A DNA stretch of 13,121 nt from Verrucomicrobiota bacterium. GTDB lineage: Bacteria > Verrucomicrobiota > Verrucomicrobiae > Chthoniobacterales > UBA10450. The translations under genes and the position numbers were made by a program. Where the stretch lies: the NCBI GenBank assembly GCA_005887855.1, contig VBQB01000007.1, positions 1 to 13,121 of the forward strand. Reading direction: 5' to 3'. The notes below the pieces were generated by a model that was not told the DNA's origin, did no database searches, and saw only the letters and a list, made by a program, of their open reading frames with translations. Below are positions 1-5,807 of the stretch, one piece after another; within the stretch, counting starts at the first letter, position 1; each line of letters opens with the position of its first letter.

Positions 1-1
1 T

Positions 2-316
2 GACGATGCGCTGGAATTTGCGCGTCATTTCTTTCGCGAAGGCAAACCCGTGGCAGCCATTTGTCACGGACCGCAAGTGCTGATTAGCGCGGGTTTGGTC
101 CACGGCAAGACCATGACTTCGTGGCCGGCGATCGAGGCAGACTTGCGCCACGCGGGCGCAAAATGGGTCAACGAGGAAGTCGTGGTGGACAACGGACTGG
201 TGACGAGCCGTAAGCCGGATGATATTCCGGCGTTCAACGAGAAGATGATCGAGGAATTCTGTGAAGGCCCTCATGAAGCCATGACCACGGCGACTTCTGC
301 TGTTCTCGAAACCTAG
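2..316 (+). CDS. DJ-1/PfpI family protein (type 1 glutamine amidotransferase-like), 5' truncated by the window edge
   Basis: The open frame enters from the left edge and stops with TAG at 314-316, leaving about 104 C-terminal residues. It contains the family's nucleophile elbow AICHGPQ, with the catalytic-type Cys encoded at 62-64 followed by His. After it come the typical downstream segments: [14 protein letters not shown], a [16 protein letters not shown] stretch and a final PDDIPAF. This is the layout of PfpI/YhbO/YraA-like stress proteins, usually about 170-190 residues, so roughly the first 40% lies outside the window. The family has been described as intracellular protease and as glyoxalase or deglycase; those activities are debated, and the substrate cannot be read here. 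The GTG at 50 is an internal codon, not the start. The gene is separated from pgsA by a palindrome-bearing gap and is probably its own transcription unit. Confidence 0.88.
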   Translation, partial: DDALEFARHFFREGKPVAAICHGPQVLISAGLVHGKTMTSWPAIEADLRHAGAKWVNEEVVVDNGLVTSRKPDDIPAFNEKMIEEFCEGPHEAMTTATSAVLET

Positions 317-342
317 CAGCGGGATCGCGACGATAAACGGAA

Positions 343-401
343 TGTAGGGCGTCTGTGCCAGGCGCCGATCTAAGATTGGCGTTTCACAGAAACGCCCTAC
401 A
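343..401. repeat. 59-bp near-perfect palindromic intergenic element
   Basis: The outer arms TGTAGGGCGT (343-352) and ACGCCCTACA (392-401) are exact reverse complements. The stem continues with CTGTG (353-357) against CACAG (385-389), with AA unpaired at 390-391. A separate inner hairpin pairs CGCCGATC (363-370) with GATTGGCG (374-381), with one G-T pair and a TAA loop. Almost the whole element is therefore self-complementary. It lies between the DJ-1-like gene and pgsA and lacks a T-run, so it looks more like a REP/MITE-type dispersed repeat than an intrinsic terminator, although it could stabilise the upstream mRNA 3' end. Dispersal is inferred, since only one copy of this type is present in the window. 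Confidence 0.7.
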
Positions 402-425
402 ATTACCTCCCGCCCGCGCTTCCGC

Positions 426-1031
426 ATGACGACTGCCAACAAAATCACGGTAGTTCGGATTTTGATGATCCCCGTCTTTGTCACGATGGCAATCTATTAC
501 GGCCAAAGCATCGAACGCGGTGCGCCACTGGAATGGATGCGCTTCACTGCGATCGCCATTTTCCTAGTCGCGGCAGTCAGCGACGGATTGGATGGATACG
601 TCGCGCGTCGCTACAATCAGAGGAGTTCGCTTGGAGTCATTCTCGATCCGATCGCCGACAAAGGATTGCTTCTGAGCGGCATCATCACATTGAGCATCAG
701 TAATTGGAGCAATATCGATCCCGAGTACGGCAGATTCCCAGCCTGGTTTCCTGTCCTCGTTATCACGCGCGATGCCGTCATTCTCGTCGGCGCGGGCGTA
801 TTGCATCTGCTCGTCGGCAAAGTGCACGTGAGACCGAGGTGGACCGGTAAAGTCGCGACTGTTTCGCAAATGATCGCGATTGGATGGGTCATGCTGCAAT
901 TTCATTTTATTCCTTTGTTCTACATCGTGATTGGTGCTGGATTTTTCACGCTCGTTTCCGGAGTGGTTTACGTGATGGACGGTGTGCGCCAATTGCAGGC
1001 TGAGGGACACGCAAACGCGAAAAGGGACTAA
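426..1031 (+). CDS. pgsA: CDP-diacylglycerol--glycerol-3-phosphate 3-phosphatidyltransferase (phosphatidylglycerolphosphate synthase)
   Basis: The enzyme transfers the phosphatidyl group of CDP-diacylglycerol to glycerol-3-phosphate in the inner membrane, the committed step to phosphatidylglycerol and cardiolipin. The CDP-alcohol phosphotransferase signature is complete and correctly spaced: D53, D56-G57, A60-R61, then G70, D74 and D78, the aspartates that bind the metal ions. The N-terminal NKITVVRILMIPVF is typical of PgsA. Several hydrophobic segments follow (about residues 40-52, 77-95, 105-130, 143-160 and 162-185), matching an integral membrane protein. The length of 201 residues is normal. 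The ATG at 426 puts NKIT at the expected N-terminus. der begins 11 nt downstream, so the two are probably co-transcribed. Another CDP-alcohol transferase such as PssA is possible in principle, but the N-terminus favours PgsA. Confidence 0.9.
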   Translation: MTTANKITVVRILMIPVFVTMAIYYGQSIERGAPLEWMRFTAIAIFLVAAVSDGLDGYVARRYNQRSSLGVILDPIADKGLLLSGIITLSISNWSNIDPEYGRFPAWFPVLVITRDAVILVGAGVLHLLVGKVHVRPRWTGKVATVSQMIAIGWVMLQFHFIPLFYIVIGAGFFTLVSGVVYVMDGVRQLQAEGHANAKRD

Positions 1032-1042
1032 GTGCGTTCGTC

Positions 1043-2425
1043 ATGGCGATGAACGGCAAAAATAAGACGCCGAACGTCGCAATCGTGGGGCGGCCAAACG
1101 TCGGCAAATCCGAACTATTTAATCGGCTGATCGGTCGGAAGATCGCGATTGTGCACGATCAACCTGGAATAACGCGCGACCGCATCTCGGCCATTTGCAC
1201 ACGCGGCACTCAACCTTTTGCCCTGTGGGATACTGGCGGTATTGCTGGTGCTGGCGAATCTGAATTGACCGCACAAGTTCGCGGTGCAGTCCAAGAAGCC
1301 ATTCAAGAGAGCGACGTTCTGCTTTTCCTTGTCGATGCAAAGCAGGGATTGTCGCCGCTGGATCAGGAACTCGCGCGCATGTTGCGCAAGGCACACAAGC
1401 CAGTCGTTCTTGTCATTAACAAGATCGACATCGAGAAGCACGAGGATCTCGCGACTGATTTCGCGGCACTCGGATTTTCACACAGCCTTTCCGTCAGCGC
1501 GGCGCATGGTCGCGGTATCTCCGAATTGCTCGAGACAATCGAACAACTCCTCCCCTCGCCTTCGACAACCGACCAGTCACCGGTCACTAGTCACCAGTCA
1601 CTTTCCATCGCGATTATCGGCCGCCCCAACGTCGGCAAGTCTTCGTTGATCAATTCGATTGTGCGCAGCAAGCGCGCCATCGTAAGCGAACTGCCTGGAA
1701 CAACACGCGATGCCATCGACATTTCGTACCAACGCGATGATCGGGAGTTTCTCTTTATCGACACTGCCGGAATTCGCCGACGGGGCAAACACTCGAGCTC
1801 CGTTGAGGTCTTCAGCGTCATGCGTGCAGCGCGAAGCATTCGCCGCGCCGATCTTTGCATTCTCATTGTCGATCTTACGATGGGCGTAACCGCGCAGGAC
1901 AAACGGATCGCGGGCTTGATTCAAAAAGCCCGCAAAGCTGCGCTAGTTGTTTTGAACAAATGGGATTTGATCAAACCGAAGCGCAATGAAAAACAAACGA
2001 TGTCGCAACTTGTCGGCGAAACGCGCTCCGGAATTTTCTTTCTCGATTACGCGCCAGTCTTGATTGCGTCTGCGCTAACGGGAGAAAACATCGACAACTT
2101 GTTTGCGCTGATTCAAAAAGTTCAGCGTGCGGCATGGAAGCGCATTGGCACCGGAGTTCTAAACCGATTGCTGCGCGCGGCTTTTGCGTCCAACCCGCCG
2201 CCGATGGTTTCCGGCCGACGGCTCAAACTATTTTACGCTGCGCAAGCGAGTGGGAAACAAGGAGAATTACAACCTGCGGAGTTCGTCCTTTTCGTAAATG
2301 ATCCTCGCTTGTTGAGCGAAACTTATCGCCGCTATCTCGAAGCTCGCATCCGCAGAGCCGAGCCATATCCCGGACTGCCCATTATCCTGACCTGTCGTCC
2401 GCGTCAGGAAACACGGCGAAAGTAA
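1043..2425 (+). CDS. der: Ribosome biogenesis GTPase Der (EngA), two tandem GTPase domains plus KH-like domain
   Basis: Der is an essential cytoplasmic GTPase needed to mature the 50S ribosomal subunit. Two complete G domains are visible. G1 motifs GRPNVGKS lie at residues 16-23 and 193-200, G3 motifs DTGG at 63-66 and DTAG at 240-243, and G4 motifs NKID at 126-129 and NKWD at 305-308. A C-terminal KH-like domain (about 350-445) includes the typical FVNDPRLLSETYRRYLE segment and the ending PIILTCRPR. The length of 460 residues is normal. The residue after the first P-loop serine is Glu (KSELFN), where Thr or Ala is more usual. The start may be ATG 1043 or ATG 1049; neither has a clear ribosome binding site. 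The linker between the G domains (about residues 173-188) is encoded by a small DNA repeat, annotated separately. Confidence 0.96.
   Translation: MAMNGKNKTPNVAIVGRPNVGKSELFNRLIGRKIAIVHDQPGITRDRISAICTRGTQPFALWDTGGIAGAGESELTAQVRGAVQEAIQESDVLLFLVDAKQGLSPLDQELARMLRKAHKPVVLVINKIDIEKHEDLATDFAALGFSHSLSVSAAHGRGISELLETIEQLLPSPSTTDQSPVTSHQSLSIAIIGRPNVGKSSLINSIVRSKRAIVSELPGTTRDAIDISYQRDDREFLFIDTAGIRRRGKHSSSVEVFSVMRAARSIRRADLCILIVDLTMGVTAQDKRIAGLIQKARKAALVVLNKWDLIKPKRNEKQTMSQLVGETRSGIFFLDYAPVLIASALTGENIDNLFALIQKVQRAAWKRIGTGVLNRLLRAAFASNPPPMVSGRRLKLFYAAQASGKQGELQPAEFVLFVNDPRLLSETYRRYLEARIRRAEPYPGLPIILTCRPRQETRRK
1573..1601 (+). repeat. Short degenerate GTCAC repeat forming the Der inter-domain linker
   Basis: Within about 29 nt the core GTCAC occurs four times, as CCAGTCAC, CGGTCACT, AGTCACC and AGTCACT, with small palindromes (ACCGGT, ACTAGT) at the joins. 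It translates in frame as a Ser/Thr/Gln-rich stretch (TTDQSPVTSHQS) exactly between the two GTPase domains, where Der proteins vary in sequence and length. It looks like repeat DNA that expanded or inserted in a tolerant linker. That origin is inferred; the repetition itself is seen directly. Confidence 0.6.
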
Positions 2426-2436
2426 TTATCGAAACC

Positions 2437-2450
2437 TCGCCTTACGGCGA
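2437..2450 (+). terminator. Small hairpin just after der
   Basis: TCGCC (2437-2441) pairs with GGCGA (2446-2450) around a TTAC loop, 11 nt after the der stop codon. No T-run follows, so it is at best a weak terminator or an mRNA 3'-end stabiliser. The remaining gap to moxR (to 2499) shows no clear promoter or ribosome binding site. Confidence 0.25.
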
Positions 2451-2499
2451 AGCAATTTGATCGAACGTTCTCCTCCTTGCACGTGTCTCATCACACCGT

Positions 2500-3415
2500 A
2501 TGAAATCGACGCAAGAGATCACGCAGGAAGTGCGGGAGCTGGGCCAGTGGATTCCGGCACTCCGCCAACAGGTTGGTCATGTTGTGGTTGGTCAGAAGTA
2601 TTTGGTCGATCGTCTTTTGCTCGGCCTGCTCGCTAACGGCCACATTCTCCTCGAGGGCGTTCCCGGACTGGCCAAAACGCTAACGGTTAAGACGATGGCC
2701 GCGTGCATTCAAACCGGTCACCCGGGAATTCACGACGAAACTCGGACCGCTCTTTTCAAACTTAATTCTGGCCGACGAAATCAATCGCGCACCGGCAAAG
2801 GTGCAAAGCGCCCTTCTCGAAGCGATGCAAGAAAGACAGGTCACGATCGGCGAAACGACTTATCCCCTTTCCGATCCGTTTTTGGTTCTGGCGACGCAGA
2901 ACCCTCTCGAACAAGAAGGAACTTACCAGTTGCCGGAGGCCCAACTCGACCGCTTCATGTTGAAATTGAACGTCGGCTATCCGCAGAAATCCGAGGAACG
3001 AACGATTCTGGATCTAATGGCGACATCGGCACCCGATTTGCGGGTGGATTCCGTGATTGAGCCGAAGCAAATCATCGCGGCCCGCGACGTGGTCAACAGC
3101 ATTTACATCGATGACCGGGTGAAAGATTACATCGTCGACGTTGTTTGGGCGACGCGCGAGCCAGCAGCCTATAACCTGAGACTTGAGGGCCTTGTCCGCT
3201 ACGGCGCTTCGCCGCGAGCAACAATCTATCTAGCGCTCGCCGCGCGCGCCCATGCGTTTCTGAACGGCCGCGGATACGTCACACCGCAGGATGTAAAGAG
3301 CATCGGGCCGGACGTACTAAGGCATCGCATCATCGTCAGCTACGAAGCTGAGGCGGAGGCGGTCACCAGCGAGACAATTATCGAGAGGATTTTCGCCGGA
3401 CTTCCGGTTCCATAA
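2500..3415 (+). pseudogene. MoxR-family AAA+ ATPase, disrupted by an internal out-of-frame deletion
   Basis: MoxR ATPases are cytoplasmic AAA+ chaperone-like proteins that act with VWA proteins, here the downstream Bat genes. The 5' part reads in frame from ATG 2500 and holds Walker A GVPGLAKT at residues 53-60. Around 2707-2714 the conserved reading moves to another frame. From about 2711 that frame reads [12 protein letters not shown], then Walker [12 protein letters not shown] (from 2762), sensor 1 [13 protein letters not shown], the [13 protein letters not shown] segment and the normal C-terminus to TAA at 3413-3415. Both flanks are excellent MoxR sequence, but the conserved stretch between Walker A and GEF (family consensus around QFTPDLLPAD) is absent, about 65-71 nt by comparison with remembered homologues. 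The upstream frame runs into a stop at 3060. As written, no functional ATPase can be made. A true deletion and an assembly error are both possible. Confidence 0.85.
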
Positions 3416-3426
3416 TTTTTTTGTCA

Positions 3427-4240
3427 ATGGAAGAAAGGCGAAAAACTCCCGCCGAGATCCTGAAGAAAATCCGCGCGCTCGAAATTAAGACCCGCGGATT
3501 AGTCGAGACTGCGTTCGCCGGTGATTACCACAGTGTGTTCAAAGGCCGCGGAATGAATTTTGAAGACGTGCGCGAATATCAACCGGGCGACGAAATCCGC
3601 GCGATTGACTGGAACGTCACGGCTCGACTGGGCACAGCATTCGTTAAAAAATTTACCGAGGAACGCGAGCTTACAGTAATTCTTGTTGTCGATGTTAGCG
3701 CGTCAGGAAATTTCGGAAGCGTTTCCCAGTCAAAACGCGAGCTGGCCGCGGAAGTTGCGTGCTTGCTGGCCTTCAGCGCGATCCGGAACAACGACAAGGT
3801 CGGCCTTATCTTGTTCACCGATCGCGTTGAGCTTTTTATCCCGCCAAAGAAAGGCCGGTCACACACTCTGCGGCTCACGTGCGGTGGTCTTTTTCATCTC
3901 GGATTTTCAAGCCCCCGATTTTTCACGAGCGCTCGCGGTGAGTGGACGACGGCACGATTTTATCGCGATCCATATCCACGATGAACGGGAAAAGGTGTTG
4001 CCGAGTATCGGCATCATCACACTGGAAGACGCCGAGACAGGCGAGCAAATCGAGATCAACACGGCTGATCGCACGACGCGAGCGCGTTTCACCGATCTCG
4101 CCAACGAAGGCGAAACAGAACTCTCGCGCACCCTGCGCCGGAATAATATCGACGCGATTGCCCTCCGGACTGGCGAGGATTATTTGCCGCCGCTGCGCTC
4201 GTTCTTCAAGCAACGTGAGCGACGGCTGGCTGTTCGGTGA
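3427..4240 (+). pseudogene. DUF58 domain protein (VWA-like) of the MoxR/Bat cluster, disrupted by an internal out-of-frame deletion
   Basis: DUF58 proteins are regular partners of MoxR ATPases and contain a VWA-like fold. The 5' frame, from ATG 3427 (TTG 3421 is in frame too), carries the signature GRGMNFEDVREYQPGDE, the AIDWNVTARLG motif, a DVSAS MIDAS-like motif at residues 89-93 and LILFTDRVELFIPPKKGRSH. At about 3874-3881 the conserved reading switches frame and continues as SRAVVFFISDFQAPDF, then RRHDFIAIHIHD and LEDAETGEQIEINT to TGA at 4238-4240. The usual connecting block, which carries a conserved RGTD element and the LNRV-like helix, is missing, roughly 83-92 nt. The upstream frame ends at 3984. 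It lies 11 nt after moxR and its end overlaps a possible GTG start (4237) of the next gene, so the operon organisation is intact although the frame is broken. Confidence 0.85.
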
Positions 4241-4248
4241 ATTCAATT

Positions 4249-4752
4249 ATGTCGATCTTTGCCGCCGAAGAATTTCACGATATTGCACCGCCGATCGACT
4301 ACTCACTCATTGCACCATGGGTCGTATTTGTCGCGGCATTTATCGGACTCTCGATTATCGGCTTAATCGCCTGGCTCATCGTGCGGTCGCGTAAGCGGAC
4401 GACTCCGAGACAATCGCCGCGGGAGCGCGCGCTGGAATTGCTCGATCGCATGCAGGGCGACGTTGAGAAGATGCAGCCTTATCGGTTCAGCATTCGCGTC
4501 TCGGACATTCTTCGGCGTTACGTGACCGAACAATATAATTTGCCAGTCACTCGACAGACTTCGGTTGAATTTCTGAACGCGCTGACAACGTCGTCGCCGT
4601 TTTCCGATGAAGAAAGAACGCTGCTCGAGGATTTCTTGAACCGGTGCGACTTGATTAAGTTCGCACACTATGACGCTACACCTTCGGACAGCCGGCTATT
4701 GTTAGAGGAAGCAATTCGTTTTGTGACAGGAGGGCAACTTGCAATTGTTTGA
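4249..4752 (+). CDS. DUF4381 family single-pass membrane protein of the Bat operon
   Basis: This 167-residue protein has one transmembrane segment (about residues 20-45) followed by a basic stop-transfer RSRKR. The C-terminal cytoplasmic helical domain carries the pattern ILRRYVTEQYNLPVTRQTS, then EFL and FLNRCDLIKFAHY, which I recognise as the DUF4381 family found inside MoxR/Bat clusters. Its biochemical role is unknown; by position it probably links the MoxR/DUF58 pair to the membrane VWA proteins. ATG 4249 is chosen because MSIFAAEEF is a plausible N-terminus. GTG 4237, overlapping the upstream stop as GTGA, is in frame and would add four residues with translational coupling. The 3' end overlaps the batA start by up to 14 nt. 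Confidence 0.82.
   Translation: MSIFAAEEFHDIAPPIDYSLIAPWVVFVAAFIGLSIIGLIAWLIVRSRKRTTPRQSPRERALELLDRMQGDVEKMQPYRFSIRVSDILRRYVTEQYNLPVTRQTSVEFLNALTTSSPFSDEERTLLEDFLNRCDLIKFAHYDATPSDSRLLLEEAIRFVTGGQLAIV
4728..4734 (+). promoter_or_regulatory. Strong Shine-Dalgarno site for batA
   Basis: AGGAGGG is the best ribosome binding site seen in the window. It lies inside the 3' end of the DUF4381 gene. It is 4 nt before TTG 4739 and 10 nt before TTG 4745; no ATG or GTG is available nearby, so a TTG start compensated by a strong site is likely. The spacing alone does not decide between the two codons. Confidence 0.6.
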
Positions 4753-5791
4753 TTGGTTTACTGCAAATAGTGCCCTGACGTTCGCGCGTCCTTGGCTACT
4801 CTTGTTGTTGCTGGCGATTCCGTTACTCGCCTATTTACGCGGACAACGCGGACCTGCGGCTGCGTTGACCTTTTCTTCAACAGCCAGACTTCATGCAATC
4901 GGAAAACGGAGCGCCGCGCGCGCCGGGAAAATTCTGCGGGCTCTGCTGCTCGCGTCACTTGCAATCTTCATCGTTGCACTCGCGCGTCCGCAGCTCGGCA
5001 AGAGTCTCACCCAAATCGAAGCAAGCGGGATCGATATTATGCTCGTGCTCGATGTTTCCGGATCGATGCTCACGAAAGATTTCACAATCGGCGGCCAGGA
5101 GGCGACACGCGTGGATGCGATCCGCGAAGTGACACGGAAATTTATCGAAGGCCGGCCCAACGATCGCATCGGTATCATTGCATTTGCCGGGCGTCCGTAT
5201 GTCGTGAGTCCAATGACCCTGGATCACGATTGGCTTCTGCAAAATCTGGAGAGAGTACGAATCGGCCTTGTCGAAGACGGCACCGCCATTGGATCAGCGA
5301 TGGCGGTGGCGGCCAATCGGCTGAACGATAAGCGCTCAAAGAGCCGCGTGCTCGTGCTTTTGACTGACGGAGAAAATAATGCCGGCAAGGTCCCTCCAAA
5401 TACCGCCGCGGAAGCAGTGAAAGCACTAAAGATTCATTTCTATGCCATCGGCGCCGGAATAAATGGAATCGCACCGGCCCCGATATTCACTCCCAAAGGT
5501 CCATTAACGGACGTTTTGGGCAATATGCTCTACGAAAACCAGCGCGTTGAATTTAACGAAACCGGTCTGAGGGAAGTTACGAAAATCGCCGACGGTCAAT
5601 TTTTTCGCGCGACGGATACGAAATCACTCGAGCAAATCTATCGCGACATCGATAAGCTCGAAAAATCGACTGTAAGCGTGAAGAAATATCAACAGTACCG
5701 CGATCTTTTTCCGCTCTGTCTTATGAGCGGCTGCGGTCTGCTGCTCACGCAGATTCTATTGTCGCAAACGATCTGGAAAAAATTGCCGTGA
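4739..5791 (+). CDS. batA: BatA-like VWA domain membrane protein
   Basis: The protein has about 350 residues. Two N-terminal membrane segments (about 16-34, FARPWLLLLLLAIPLL, and 65-83) precede a VWA domain with a full MIDAS site: DVSGS at 105-109, the downstream Thr region (EDGTAIGSAM) and TDG at 209-211. The C-terminus has a third hydrophobic segment (about 322-343) after a conserved IDKLEKSTV stretch. This is the architecture of BatA in Bacteroides-type aerotolerance operons: a membrane-anchored metal-dependent adhesion fold exposed on one side of the membrane, working with BatB to BatE and MoxR. The start is TTG 4739 or TTG 4745 behind a strong AGGAGGG. The next gene starts 16 nt after its stop. 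All key MIDAS residues are present and the frame is intact, unlike the two genes upstream of DUF4381. Confidence 0.87.
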   Translation: MQLFDWFTANSALTFARPWLLLLLLAIPLLAYLRGQRGPAAALTFSSTARLHAIGKRSAARAGKILRALLLASLAIFIVALARPQLGKSLTQIEASGIDIMLVLDVSGSMLTKDFTIGGQEATRVDAIREVTRKFIEGRPNDRIGIIAFAGRPYVVSPMTLDHDWLLQNLERVRIGLVEDGTAIGSAMAVAANRLNDKRSKSRVLVLLTDGENNAGKVPPNTAAEAVKALKIHFYAIGAGINGIAPAPIFTPKGPLTDVLGNMLYENQRVEFNETGLREVTKIADGQFFRATDTKSLEQIYRDIDKLEKSTVSVKKYQQYRDLFPLCLMSGCGLLLTQILLSQTIWKKLP

Positions 5792-5807
5792 GGACATTGT
5801 CGATCTT

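Noticed and set aside
50..316. GTG at 50 as the true start of the first gene
   Set aside because: The DJ-1-like sequence continues upstream in frame to the window edge, and the GTG lies directly before the catalytic elbow, so it is internal.
1580..3860. The hexamer GGTCAC occurs in the Der linker and close to two deletion junctions, suggesting a shared recombination signal
   Set aside because: A 6-mer is expected several times by chance in 13 kb, and the third junction (near 11100) lacks it.
2500..4240. Programmed ribosomal frameshifting in moxR and the DUF58 gene
   Set aside because: No slippery heptamer or stimulatory structure is evident, and conserved family residues are missing at the junctions, which frameshifting cannot explain.
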